Shown: positions 8,152 through 17,105, counted from the first letter of the stretch. The stretch is 60,463 bases of DNA from Bacteroidales bacterium (GCA_020859845.1 JAJBVL010000061.1:1-60463); one strand, 5' to 3'. A program made the numbers and translations. The notes: a model not told the origin generated them from the sequence alone.

Positions 8152-8391
8152 TTATATCTCCACGTCGTATTTGCGAAGAATCTCCAAGCCAGCGTCGAAA
8201 GATGTCAGCGCGAGGATGTCCTCAGGGTCGAGCATCACGTCGAAAGTCTCCTCAAGAAGAGCCATAATGTTGAGTTGATGCACCGAGTCCCAAGCCTCCA
8301 CAGTGTCCTTTTTGAAGTCGGGGCCCACAGCCTCGGCGGGGACGTTAAACACTTCTACAAAAATATTGCGATACTTGTCGAGATTTTCCAT
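8152..8391 (-). CDS. Acyl carrier protein (DSV type)
   Basis: A 79-residue acyl carrier protein. The phosphopantetheine site is Ser36 in EAWDSVHQL, followed by the acidic recognition helix LLEETFDV. It should carry the growing acyl chain as a thioester. It lies between the KAS III gene (3 bp) and the acyl ligase gene (4 bp), so the three are almost certainly co-translated. No phosphopantetheinyl transferase is visible in the window; a housekeeping enzyme must serve it. Confidence 0.88.
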   Translation of the reverse strand: MENLDKYRNIFVEVFNVPAEAVGPDFKKDTVEAWDSVHQLNIMALLEETFDVMLDPEDILALTSFDAGLEILRKYDVEI

Positions 8392-8395
8392 CTTG

Positions 8396-9829
8396 CTATT
8401 CTTCTATTTCTTTTCTAATTTCTTCTAAGAGATTGTGATATAATATTTTGCCTGCAGTAGACTTGGGTATCTCGGCCACCGCCTTGATATGCACCGCCGT
8501 GGCTGGCAATAAAAGGGTGGCTACCAAAGCATCCATTATCTCCTTTTTCTTTTCGAGATCGGGCGCTGTGATAATCACCCACAGGTTTTCGTCCTTGTCG
8601 CCCACACAGGCGCAATCGCCCTCTACAATGCGAGTCACAATCTGCTCACATTCGTCGAGCCCCACGCGCTTGCCAAAGGGCTTGATGAAGCGACCCTTGC
8701 GGCCTGTGATATAATAGCAGCCATCGTCATCGCGATACGCTAAGTCGCCCGTAGCCATCTGGCCATGTCGACAGTCTCCAAGCGTTAAATCTTCTGGCGA
8801 CGTGGCATAGCCGAGAGTGACGTTCTTGCCTGCATAACACATCTCGCCTTCGACATTTGGCTGCGTGATTTCGCGGCCCTCCTCGTCGATAAGCCAAAGG
8901 CGACCGTTGGGCACAGCCACACCTATACTTCCGGCCTTCTCCACAGCCCATTTGGATGGGAGATAAGCCATTCGAGCCGTGCCTTCGCTCTGGCCGTAGG
9001 TGGCTATCCACTCGCGACCAGTGTCTTGACACCACTGAGCAAACTTCAAGTTGAGCTCACGCTCCATCTTCCCCCCGCCTTGTGTCAAGAGCTTTAGGGC
9101 AGGCAACTTCATACGATAGACACGCATCATGTCGAGTACCTTGAAACTAAACGGCACACCCGTAAAGCTTGTGGCCTCCTGCTCCTTGAGAAATTTCCAG
9201 AACGTGGGCGATGTCATGTTCTCTCCAGTGATAAGCAGAGTAGCTCCAACCTTAAAGTGGCTGAACACCATCGACAGGCCCATCGTATAGTAAAGCGGAA
9301 GCACCATCAATGGACGGTCATCCTTTGTCAGCCCAAAGAAGGTAGAGATATTGAGGGCCGCCGCCTCGACATTGGCGTAGGAATGGCGCACGAGCTTAGG
9401 GCTGCCAGTAGAGCCCGAGGTGGGTAAGAGATGCGACAACTCCGGGAAGAGCTCTGGCGACGTGGGCATTACCCTCTTTAATACGTAACCTTCCGCTTCA
9501 CTTATGGTGGGAAAGGCGCTCCATTTTTCGGCCACGCTTACCGGGACCACTATGTATTCAGGCTTGTATCTCCTCAGTAGGTTCGCTATAAGATCTCCCT
9601 CTTGATGGGCATTAAGAAGCAGCGGCACATTGTGGCTTAGCAACCCACCGATGGCCCAAGCTATGCCTCCCACATTGTTTTCCGTCAGGAGGAAATAAAA
9701 GGCTCTCTCACCCATCTTCTCTCTCATCCATTTGGCATGATCGAGAAGATGACCGTAGGTGAGCGTCGCTCCTGAAGAGTCGATTGCTGCAAGCCTATCG
9801 GCAGGATGATTTAACAGTTCCTGAAACAT
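8396..9829 (-). CDS. AMP-forming acyl ligase (ANL superfamily)
   Basis: A 477-residue adenylate-forming enzyme. Motifs in order: phosphate loop LLPTSGSTGSPKLVRHS (about residue 135), ATYGQSEGTARMAY (A5), TGDLAYRDDDG (A7), TGRKGRFIKPFGKRVGLDE (A8), and the C-terminal catalytic lysine in PKSTAGKILYHN. The family activates a carboxylate with ATP and loads it on CoA or a carrier protein. Directly next to an ACP, it most likely acylates ACP, DltA-fashion, with a free acid. The substrate cannot be read from the sequence. Confidence 0.88.
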   Translation of the reverse strand: MFQELLNHPADRLAAIDSSGATLTYGHLLDHAKWMREKMGERAFYFLLTENNVGGIAWAIGGLLSHNVPLLLNAHQEGDLIANLLRRYKPEYIVVPVSVAEKWSAFPTISEAEGYVLKRVMPTSPELFPELSHLLPTSGSTGSPKLVRHSYANVEAAALNISTFFGLTKDDRPLMVLPLYYTMGLSMVFSHFKVGATLLITGENMTSPTFWKFLKEQEATSFTGVPFSFKVLDMMRVYRMKLPALKLLTQGGGKMERELNLKFAQWCQDTGREWIATYGQSEGTARMAYLPSKWAVEKAGSIGVAVPNGRLWLIDEEGREITQPNVEGEMCYAGKNVTLGYATSPEDLTLGDCRHGQMATGDLAYRDDDGCYYITGRKGRFIKPFGKRVGLDECEQIVTRIVEGDCACVGDKDENLWVIITAPDLEKKKEIMDALVATLLLPATAVHIKAVAEIPKSTAGKILYHNLLEEIRKEIEE

Positions 9830-9836
9830 ACCCTAA

Positions 9837-10589
9837 TTAAATTGAAGAGCAGCCATCAACCGTCAGCACTTGACCAGAGATGTAGCTGGCCTGATCGCTG
9901 GCCAAGAAAGCGCAAGCATTGGCTATGTCGTCGGGAGTGCCAAGACGACCCAGGGCAATGCGCGAAATGCGGCCATCAATCTTGTCGCCGCTTTCCTCGT
10001 AAAGCTCGGCGAAGCGCTCGGTCTTGACGATGCCAGGGGCCACGGCGTTGACGCGAATACCCTGCGAAGCCAGCTCTTTGGCGGCCGACTTAGTAAAGGC
10101 AATTATAGCGCCCTTGGTAGCCGAGTAGGCCGACTGGCCCGGCGAACCCTGGACTGCAGTGACGGAAGCGATATTGACTATCGACCCACCACCGCTGCGA
10201 GCCATCAGGCGCGACACAAGTTGCACCGTCTCAATCACGGCTATCACATTGACCATAAACATCTTCTCCAGCTCTGGACGCACTATCATGCCAATCTTGC
10301 GATTGAACACCACACCAGCATTATTGACTAGGATGTCAATGCGCCCTTCGGCCTTAAAGACCTTCATCATCTGGCTTTTGACAGCCGCAGCGTCGGTGAG
10401 GTCGAGATAGAGAGGGAGGACACGAGTATTAAGAGCCTCTGAGGTCTCTGCGGCCCATTGGTCCATAACCCCTTCTTGACGGTCGACGGCGTAGACAATG
10501 GCACCCTGCTCAGCAAAGCGCTGTGCAATGACGCGCCCTATGCCTTGAGCAGCACCTGTTACTACGGCCACCTTATCTTTGAGTATCAT
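9837..10589 (-). CDS. FabG-like short-chain dehydrogenase
   Basis: Classical SDR of 250 residues. NAD(P)-binding GAAQGIGR (about residues 12-19), NNAG, the catalytic Ser-Tyr-Lys in IVNIASVTAVQGSPGQSAYSATKG, and the C-terminal YISGQVLTVDGC of FabG-type ketoreductases. The probable role is reduction of a 3-oxoacyl-ACP to the 3-hydroxyacyl-ACP after condensation by the neighbouring KAS III. Seven bp separate it from the acyl ligase gene. A sugar ketoreductase function cannot be excluded. Confidence 0.85.
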   Translation of the reverse strand: MILKDKVAVVTGAAQGIGRVIAQRFAEQGAIVYAVDRQEGVMDQWAAETSEALNTRVLPLYLDLTDAAAVKSQMMKVFKAEGRIDILVNNAGVVFNRKIGMIVRPELEKMFMVNVIAVIETVQLVSRLMARSGGGSIVNIASVTAVQGSPGQSAYSATKGAIIAFTKSAAKELASQGIRVNAVAPGIVKTERFAELYEESGDKIDGRISRIALGRLGTPDDIANACAFLASDQASYISGQVLTVDGCSSI

Positions 10590-10606
10590 AATATATCCTT
10601 TTTTTG

Positions 10607-11365
10607 TTATTTCAAGCTGCGCCCACCGTCAATCACCAGGCTGCTCCCCGTGACCCACGCGGCAGCGTCGGACAACAGATAAGCAATAGCCCATGCCACC
10701 TCTTCGGGTCGTCCGTAGCGTCCCAGAGGATAGCGCGCTTGGTCTTGACGAAGGTCTTCGTCAGAGATTTGTTTCAGTGCAATCAATGGAGTTTCTATAC
10801 GTCCTGGATGCACAGCATTACATCGTATCCCTTTTTGTGCCAACTCTAATGCTGCGTACTTCATATATGATGTTAGAGCGCTTTTAGAAGCCCCATACTC
10901 GGCCAATCCTATTGCAGTGTTGGAAAATCCAGAAATAGAGGAGGTAAACACTACAGATGCGCCCCTACTCAACCGCTTGGCCTTCAACAATTGACGCATG
11001 AGCAAGATGGGAGCGAAAGTGTTGACCTTAAAGAGATCTTCCAGAGATTGCTCTGTGATAAACTGTATAGGAGCCATCTTTGAGATGCCGGCATTAAGCA
11101 CCGCTCCATCTATCTGGGGGAGCTCCTTCACCAAGCGTGAGCGATCTTCTTCAAGGGCGAGGTCGGCCACTACATAGGTGTGGTGGGCATAAGATGCGTC
11201 TTCAATAAGAGCCAAGGTGTTATTAAGCTCATCCTCTCTTCGGCCTGTCAACACTACAGAGGCTCCCAGTCGCGAGCACTCCACTGCCGTCGCGCGGCCG
11301 ATGCCCGAAGAGGCACCAGTGATAAGCAGCTTTTTCCCTTTTAGGGAAAAGGGATTATACTCCAT
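10607..11365 (-). CDS. Second short-chain dehydrogenase
   Basis: A 252-residue classical SDR with GASSGIGRA, LNAGIS, the catalytic stretch VVFTSSISGFSNTAIGLAEYGASKSAL, and the terminal WVTGSSLVIDGGRSLK. It is clearly distinct from the SDR gene 17 bp downstream, so it may act on another step, for example epimerising or oxidising the acyl chain or a sugar keto group. It follows the second ACP gene by 7 bp, which ties it to the acyl module. Confidence 0.85.
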   Translation of the reverse strand: MEYNPFSLKGKKLLITGASSGIGRATAVECSRLGASVVLTGRREDELNNTLALIEDASYAHHTYVVADLALEEDRSRLVKELPQIDGAVLNAGISKMAPIQFITEQSLEDLFKVNTFAPILLMRQLLKAKRLSRGASVVFTSSISGFSNTAIGLAEYGASKSALTSYMKYAALELAQKGIRCNAVHPGRIETPLIALKQISDEDLRQDQARYPLGRYGRPEEVAWAIAYLLSDAAAWVTGSSLVIDGGRSLK

Positions 11366-11372
11366 CGTGCCC

Positions 11373-11603
11373 TTAAATGCGACTGTTTACGAGGTCAAAA
11401 AGTTCTTGAATGGTCTTCACCTTGCGCATATCGTCGCCATTGAGGGTGACATTATACTCCTCGTCGATTATCGACAATATCATTAGAGCAGTCAGCGAAG
11501 AATAGTTGTCAACTTGACGAAACTCTGTGTCAGGAGTCAACGTATCTGCGTTGGCATCTTCATACTGCTCAGCAATCTTTTCGATAAATTCTTGTATTTC
11601 CAT
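11373..11603 (-). CDS. Second acyl carrier protein, SSL in place of DSL
   Basis: A 76-residue ACP-like protein. The expected DSL is replaced by SSL in VDNYSSLTALMI, with Ser36 aligned to the phosphopantetheine serine, followed by IIDEEYNVTL. This variant occurs in carrier proteins of surface-polysaccharide loci and, by inference, still accepts phosphopantetheine. Having two different ACPs in the locus suggests separate loading and transfer roles. It lies just after the NeuD/PglD-type acyltransferase gene (14 bp), its likely partner. Confidence 0.78.
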   Translation of the reverse strand: MEIQEFIEKIAEQYEDANADTLTPDTEFRQVDNYSSLTALMILSIIDEEYNVTLNGDDMRKVKTIQELFDLVNSRI

Positions 11604-11617
11604 ATTGATAATGATTT

Positions 11618-12244
11618 TTATATTCTTCGAGCTGGGACTCCTATAACAGTAGTACCAGCTTTTACTCTTCTTATGGCGAAACTATTGGCACCGACATGAG
11701 CTCCGTTCTCCACCACTACACCATGATTTAAGACGGCGCCAGTGTAAATGTCGGCATCATTTTCTACCTGCGTACCCCCTACACACGTCACGTGGGTATC
11801 AATTCTATTCCAATCTCCGATACGCGCATCATGGCCTATGACAGTGTAGCTTTGTATCATGTTGTAATTGCCAATCGAGGCATTAGCGCCCACCGAGGTG
11901 AAGGCAGCCACAAGATTACCAACTCCCATCTTAACACCAGTGCCTATACGGGCCGTAGTGTGGATAAGATTGATAAACTCACCCCCCTTTTCAATCATTC
12001 GCTCCATACACTGTCGGCGACTTTTGCCACCAATAGAGCATAGAAAGCAATCGTCGGGTTGAGGCTGATAATCCCTAATGGTGGAAATGACAGGTGGAAA
12101 GCCTTCAAAATCATCGAGCGCCTGGAGGTTGTCGTCAATAAAACCTTTAATCTCATATTGGGAGCCATACCCTATACTTTCACGTGCGATGTCAAAGAAG
12201 GTGCGACCCATGCCACCTGCTCCTATTATTACTAAGTGTTTCAT
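11618..12244 (-). CDS. NeuD/PglD-type sugar acyltransferase
   Basis: About 208 residues: an N-terminal Rossmann-like nucleotide-sugar-binding half beginning LVIIGAGGMGR, and a C-terminal left-handed beta-helix with hexapeptides (IGTGVKMGVGNLVAAFTSVG, VIGHDARIGDWNRI) and a catalytic-type histidine in AVLNHGVVVENGAHVGANS. PglD acetylates the 4-amino group of UDP-bacillosamine precursor, and NeuD is its sialic acid relative. Here the neighbouring ACP suggests an ACP-bound longer acyl donor. I chose the start at 12244 because it gives an ATGA overlap with the upstream gene; an in-frame ATG lies 9 bp earlier. Confidence 0.85.
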   Translation of the reverse strand: MKHLVIIGAGGMGRTFFDIARESIGYGSQYEIKGFIDDNLQALDDFEGFPPVISTIRDYQPQPDDCFLCSIGGKSRRQCMERMIEKGGEFINLIHTTARIGTGVKMGVGNLVAAFTSVGANASIGNYNMIQSYTVIGHDARIGDWNRIDTHVTCVGGTQVENDADIYTGAVLNHGVVVENGAHVGANSFAIRRVKAGTTVIGVPARRI

Positions 12245-13626
12245 CGTTTCCAATTTTTTGTTTTCAGGCCATTAAAGGCGTCGGGACGATAGTGACTATA
12301 AGTTTCAGCGGTGCCATCAGAACCTTTCCAAGCCATAAATCCCTTGAAATCTTCAGGGCCCCTCAAAGTATAAAAGGAATCCTTGTCAAGGCTCCCAGCA
12401 CTCGATATTTTAATTCCCTTATACTCTAAACGCCCTACTTTCAAGCCTAAGCTCTGAGCCTCATAGACCACCGATGAGTTCTCGCCCAGAGCGTGGGTAT
12501 ATTCTCTCAGAGCAATTGACGATTCTATCTTATTGTCGGCTAATCTGACATTTGGGGCCACAGAAATCCGCTCCATCATCTCAGGGGTGTAACGCTCCAT
12601 GGGATGACAACGGATGTGGAAAGTGTAATCGGAATAGCATTGCCCCAGTTCTAAAGCTATTTCAAGTATCTGGCGCGAGATATAGGGCGAAGAGATGAGC
12701 AATACAGTGTTTTTGCGGGGCTCTATAGGCTGCATCTTGTCAATCATCTCCCTATAGGCCCAGCCTATATTCTTTATCTTATCCACAGAGATACCAAATT
12801 GTGGCCCCCTCCATATTTCTCCAAAGGACAAAAACTGGTCGGGACAGAACTCATTGACCACTCTGCCGCCATAAAGCATAGTGTCGCCAAAGGTCACTCC
12901 ATGCTGTAATTCATATATGGGCAGACCGATCTGTTGGGCTGCTACTATTTGGGCATAGTTGACCGACCGTACCACAAACACTACCTTGCCTGGCTTTATC
13001 TTGCGGAATATCCGACGCCAAGCCTTTATCTTATACTTGTTGAAGAGATATTGCTGGTGAAGCCATAGACGTTCTCGATTGGTAAGGAGGAAGTCGCTTT
13101 GTATAGCATCTCCAAGCCGCTCAATGGTCATATATGAACCAGTGAAGCGATGAAACGGAAGAGCCACCCATGATAATGCAGAGATGGCGGGGAAAAGCGC
13201 TTCTATACAATACGTTTTCTCATCATGCATCCTGCGCCCAGCATAATCCGTCATAAACGAAAATTGTATAATGGCGCTGGTGCCTCGGGTCTCTTCGTGG
13301 TCGATTATTGGATCGGTAAACTTGTCGATATAGTGCTCATTAATCTTCTGCAGTCGGGGATAAGCCAAGAAGAGAGTGTCCACATGGATATGCCCTGTAA
13401 ATATGCTCCACAGATTTTTAATACTACGCGAAAGTTGACGCGCCAATATCGCGACCTTTCTCTTTTTGCTATCCCCCTTACGCACCACATGGGCATTTTG
13501 AGCGTGGTCTCTCAGCTTCTGGCGTAGCCGTGTGCGATACCACATCCACAAAGGCAGACCATCCACCTTGTAGTCGTAGACTTTTAGCTCCTCCTCGCGG
13601 CGCAATATGTCTTGTAGAGATAGCAT
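12241..13626 (-). CDS. Capsule-type polysaccharide transferase, probable
   Basis: About 461 residues, soluble. It resembles capsule/surface polysaccharide transferases with a two-domain GT-B-like layout: IYELQHGVTFGDTM (a QHG motif of the CDP-glycerol/sialyl-type group), then SSPYISRQILEIA, HIRCHPMERYTP and ENSSVVYEAQSLGLKVG, which would bind the nucleotide. It is the most plausible candidate here for transferring pseudaminic acid or a phosphorylated group, but that is inference from position. The start at 13626 gives a TGATG junction with the upstream gene; a longer frame to 13692 runs inside that gene. Confidence 0.6.
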   Translation of the reverse strand: MLSLQDILRREEELKVYDYKVDGLPLWMWYRTRLRQKLRDHAQNAHVVRKGDSKKRKVAILARQLSRSIKNLWSIFTGHIHVDTLFLAYPRLQKINEHYIDKFTDPIIDHEETRGTSAIIQFSFMTDYAGRRMHDEKTYCIEALFPAISALSWVALPFHRFTGSYMTIERLGDAIQSDFLLTNRERLWLHQQYLFNKYKIKAWRRIFRKIKPGKVVFVVRSVNYAQIVAAQQIGLPIYELQHGVTFGDTMLYGGRVVNEFCPDQFLSFGEIWRGPQFGISVDKIKNIGWAYREMIDKMQPIEPRKNTVLLISSPYISRQILEIALELGQCYSDYTFHIRCHPMERYTPEMMERISVAPNVRLADNKIESSIALREYTHALGENSSVVYEAQSLGLKVGRLEYKGIKISSAGSLDKDSFYTLRGPEDFKGFMAWKGSDGTAETYSHYRPDAFNGLKTKNWKR

Positions 13627-14615
13627 CAATAACTGATTTTTGCCAACCAAATATCCGACTTTCCTTTGGCTCCTGAATAGTACATCACCCACAGGTAACC
13701 GTCAGCAAGCATCATCGAGGGATAAGAGCTATCGCTTTGCTTGTTGAGAGTCAACAACAGAGAGGCTGTGGCTTTCTTGGTATTGAGGGAATAGATGGAG
13801 GTGCGACCCATGTATTGTTTCTGATAGTTGCGTGTGCCCATAATGAGGTCATTGTCGGGCATCCTTAGTATATCCTGTCCCCCAACTCTGATATTCATCT
13901 TCTCCCACGTCCAAGATGTAAAGGGATAATCCGCTTTGCCCATAAGACCTGCCTCATCCACACCACGAGCCACGGCAATCGCCTTCTTTCCCTCGACAAT
14001 CCAGTCACACTCCGTAGCTCTCTCGCCAAAAGGATCGTCCTTATATATCTGAGTATAATGAACCCCATCCTTTGACTTTACCAAGGAAAGGGAACCCGCA
14101 TAATTCCAGCCATACACCTCATCGCCAATCCATCTCACCTTCCATATCCTTTTGTAGCTCGATGGATGGCCTTCGATAGTGATGACTTCGGGGGATGTCA
14201 TAGTACCATCTTGAGAGAAAAACACCACACGCGAGCAGTTTTTGTTTTTTACCGTCTCCTTTTGGTATCCTCCTTGATAGTATATCATCATCAGCCGATT
14301 GTCAGGAGTGACTGACAACCACACATCTCGCAGGTCGGCCCATTTTTCTTCAAGCAAAGCATACTGAGTCCATTTCTTAAGGTTTTTGGAGGTCAATACG
14401 CGAATCTTGCCCATAGTAGATTCGTCGTCTTTATCGGCTCTATGAGCTGATGCCTCACGGAAAGCACAATAATAAGCGCCATTCCACTTCACAAAGGTAG
14501 GAAAGGCGGCATAATCGCCACCCGACCAAATCTTGTAGTTCTCAACCACTCGTAGCTGAGCCTGCATTACAGAAAAGAGAGGGACAAACAAAAGGGAAAG
14601 AAGATATCTTTTCAT
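13626..14615 (-). CDS. Secreted sialidase-like beta-propeller protein
   Basis: A 329-residue protein with a signal peptide (MKRYLLSLLFVPLFSVMQAQ) and repeated beta-propeller blades (SKNLKKWTQ, SKDGVHYTQIY, PSMMLADGYLWVMYYSG). FPTFVKWNGAYYCAFREASAH resembles the first arginine motif of exo-sialidases. I expect a periplasmic or outer-surface glycosidase or glycan-binding protein. Its start overlaps the Wzx stop by 4 bp, and it lies between biosynthetic genes for a nonulosonic acid polysaccharide, so a pseudaminic-acid-specific trimming or lyase role is attractive but unproven. Catalytic Tyr/Glu/Asp residues cannot be assigned with certainty by eye. Confidence 0.7.
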   Translation of the reverse strand: MKRYLLSLLFVPLFSVMQAQLRVVENYKIWSGGDYAAFPTFVKWNGAYYCAFREASAHRADKDDESTMGKIRVLTSKNLKKWTQYALLEEKWADLRDVWLSVTPDNRLMMIYYQGGYQKETVKNKNCSRVVFFSQDGTMTSPEVITIEGHPSSYKRIWKVRWIGDEVYGWNYAGSLSLVKSKDGVHYTQIYKDDPFGERATECDWIVEGKKAIAVARGVDEAGLMGKADYPFTSWTWEKMNIRVGGQDILRMPDNDLIMGTRNYQKQYMGRTSIYSLNTKKATASLLLTLNKQSDSSYPSMMLADGYLWVMYYSGAKGKSDIWLAKISY

Positions 14616-16084
14616 TTGCTTATGTTGACAATCTGAGGCTTAAACAATATCTTTTTAAACGATGCCACTATTTCCATCAACGATGACCAGTTGAGAGCAA
14701 TGAATAGAAGCAAGGGGAGCCACAACAACCATACATTGTCGATTATAGTGACGGCCACTGCGCCTGCAAATGGGATAAGCAAACGCAAGGGAAATACATC
14801 GCGCATCACGCTTACCACTCCGCAATTATCGCCTAAGACCCTCTTTCCAAAGTATACAGCAAGGTAGGCAAACAAGAAATAGCTACCCATCGTGGCGAGC
14901 ACGATGTAGACATACCCTACATGCCATAGGAAATAGAGACCCAAAGCAATCCCAACATTCACCACCAGCGACACTAAAGAAGTCAGGGCCATCAGCCGTT
15001 CTTTGTTTTTGGCAGTGAGAAAGGAGATGAAGCCAAACGAGTTGGTGTACAATACCACAGCCAACGCACATAGATTAATCACCTCCAGTGTACCTTGATA
15101 TTTGGGCAAGAAAAGAAGCAGGATGGGAAAGCATATCATAGCCGCATACATCATTACATGCGACATGCACACGTAATTGACTCTCAGCAATCGTATAGTG
15201 GAGGAAATTTCTTCAGGGTCGTTAGAGTGAAATTTGTCGATGAGTTTCGGGGTGATAAGCGTAGCAAATGCAGTCAGGAGAAGAATAGCGGCTTGGGCCA
15301 GAGAGTAGGCGAAAGTGAAGTAGCCAAATTCTTCCACGGTATAGCAAGCACCTATCACTGTCTTTGTGGAGATGATAATCATGTAGAAACCAAAATTATA
15401 TACCCACAAGTAAAAGCCCTTGCTCAGCAGACCCTTGACATGAGAAAATCGTGGTGTTCCACCAAACGACAGCTGGCCTCCTCTGATGAAAAGCAACAGT
15501 GAGACTATAAATGATAAGAGATAACCTGCTGTCAAGAGATAAACCCCTGCCTCTCCCTCTACGAAAAATGAGAGAGCGAAGGTGACAACGGGCAAGAATG
15601 TCTGATAAAATGTGAACTCAAACATCTTCCCTTTGACTCGGTATACCTTCCAGAAATAATCAGTAAAGTATTGAAGAATGGCTAAAAGGCATACGGCATA
15701 AAAAAGGGGTCCAAGCTGGTATTTTTCAAAAAAAGGAATGCCAAAGAGATAGTAATAAAGAGCAAGCCCCACAACTATAATGGAAAGGGCGATCAATACA
15801 TACACTCCACTTTTCTCATAATTGTCTTGCTCAGTCTTTTCTTCCTTATGCCTTACCAAGAAGACTGTTACAGCGTTTCCAAGCCCAAAATCAATCAAGT
15901 GGAAATAGCGCAGCAAGAGAGTGACAAATCCCCATATGCCCAGATAAAAGGGTCCGAGACGCCCAGCGATAATCATCGTGCCGATAAAAGCCAAGAAATA
16001 GACCAAATAACGGGTCACGAGATACCATAGCACGCTATTGCGCAAGGCATGGGATAGTCCTCCCTTGAGGGTGTTCACTTTCAT
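14612..16084 (-). CDS. Wzx-type oligosaccharide flippase
   Basis: A 490-residue polytopic membrane protein of the MATE/MOP polysaccharide-flippase family, with about 12-14 predicted hydrophobic helices. The N-terminal WYLVTRYLVYFLAFIGTMII followed by the RLGPFYLGIWGF turn is characteristic. It would flip the undecaprenyl-linked repeat unit to the periplasm for the Wzy-like polymerase encoded upstream. It starts 16 bp after pseI. Confidence 0.88.
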   Translation of the reverse strand: MKVNTLKGGLSHALRNSVLWYLVTRYLVYFLAFIGTMIIAGRLGPFYLGIWGFVTLLLRYFHLIDFGLGNAVTVFLVRHKEEKTEQDNYEKSGVYVLIALSIIVVGLALYYYLFGIPFFEKYQLGPLFYAVCLLAILQYFTDYFWKVYRVKGKMFEFTFYQTFLPVVTFALSFFVEGEAGVYLLTAGYLLSFIVSLLLFIRGGQLSFGGTPRFSHVKGLLSKGFYLWVYNFGFYMIIISTKTVIGACYTVEEFGYFTFAYSLAQAAILLLTAFATLITPKLIDKFHSNDPEEISSTIRLLRVNYVCMSHVMMYAAMICFPILLLFLPKYQGTLEVINLCALAVVLYTNSFGFISFLTAKNKERLMALTSLVSLVVNVGIALGLYFLWHVGYVYIVLATMGSYFLFAYLAVYFGKRVLGDNCGVVSVMRDVFPLRLLIPFAGAVAVTIIDNVWLLWLPLLLFIALNWSSLMEIVASFKKILFKPQIVNISK

Positions 16085-16100
16085 TGCTACAGTAGCTACA

Positions 16101-17105
16101 CTATAAATCTTCCTCGGTCAGGATATCACCGCGTTTAAATGACCGATGTGCTGCTTTACCCATAAGAGCATCCCAATAGCGAGGCGATAGTCCGTGTCCT
16201 GGGCGATAGGAGCCAATATTCTCGGAGGAGAAACAATCTCCCGCTTGGATGTCTTTCTTAGCGTAAAGCGAGCGACGCTTCTGACGCAAGCGGTCAGTGA
16301 TGTCATATTTAACCTCCCCGATGGCCGCCTCTGCCTCTCTTACTCGCAAGACCATCTCCTTAAACTCTTGAGGCTCCATAGAAAAGCCTGCATCCGGGCC
16401 GCCGAAAGAACGAGAAAGAGTGAAGTGTTTTTCAACCATAGTAGCACCCAACGTCACTGCTACCACAGGCACCATAAAACCCATCGTGTGGTCGGAAACC
16501 CCTACCTTAACGCCGAAACGCTTTTTCATATCGGGAATGGTGGCAAGATTGGCCTCCTGTATGGTTGCGGGATATTCGGAGGTACACTTCAAAAGTGTAA
16601 TATCATCACACCCTTCTTTGTGGCACACATCAAGCGCCAATCGTATATCACCTTCATCGGCCACTCCTGTGGAGATTATCATAGGTAGTCGCTTACTGGC
16701 GGTATAGCGAAGGAGAGGTATGTCATTAATCTCGAAAGAGGCTATTTTATATCGCTCTACCCCCATCTCCTCAAGAAAGTCTACTCCAGGAATGTCAAAC
16801 GGAGTTGAGAAGAAGTCAAGGCCAAGCGTCTCAGCATGAGCTTTAAGCAATGGTTGCCACTCATAAGGCAGCATTCCTTCTTTATAAAGGTCGTAGCGCT
16901 TAATGCCATCCCACAGACCTCCTTTTATAGGCCCAAAATATTCATTATCGACGTCGAGGACCAAGGAGTCGGGAGTATAGGTCTGTATTTTCACCGCGTC
17001 CGCTCCGCTCTCAGCCATTGCCTCGATAGTCTTTTTGGCATGGTCAAGATTGTGGTTATGGTTGGCCGAGAGCTCAGCTATTATGTAAGTCTTATTTTTA
17101 GTCAT
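16101..17105 (-). CDS. pseI: Pseudaminic acid synthase
   Basis: A 334-residue NeuB-family enzyme that condenses phosphoenolpyruvate with 2,4-diacetamido-2,4,6-trideoxy-altropyranose to give pseudaminic acid. The TIM barrel shows ELSANHNHNLDHAKK, VKIQTYTPDSL, FFSTPFD, KIASFEI, STGVADEGDI and HFTLSRSFGGPDAGFSMEP, the last favouring PseI over NeuB. A C-terminal SAF/antifreeze-like domain (YAKKDIQAGDCF to the end) is present. It completes the contiguous pseBCFGHI set; the start overlaps pseH by 8 bp. Confidence 0.92.
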   Translation of the reverse strand: MTKNKTYIIAELSANHNHNLDHAKKTIEAMAESGADAVKIQTYTPDSLVLDVDNEYFGPIKGGLWDGIKRYDLYKEGMLPYEWQPLLKAHAETLGLDFFSTPFDIPGVDFLEEMGVERYKIASFEINDIPLLRYTASKRLPMIISTGVADEGDIRLALDVCHKEGCDDITLLKCTSEYPATIQEANLATIPDMKKRFGVKVGVSDHTMGFMVPVVAVTLGATMVEKHFTLSRSFGGPDAGFSMEPQEFKEMVLRVREAEAAIGEVKYDITDRLRQKRRSLYAKKDIQAGDCFSSENIGSYRPGHGLSPRYWDALMGKAAHRSFKRGDILTEEDL

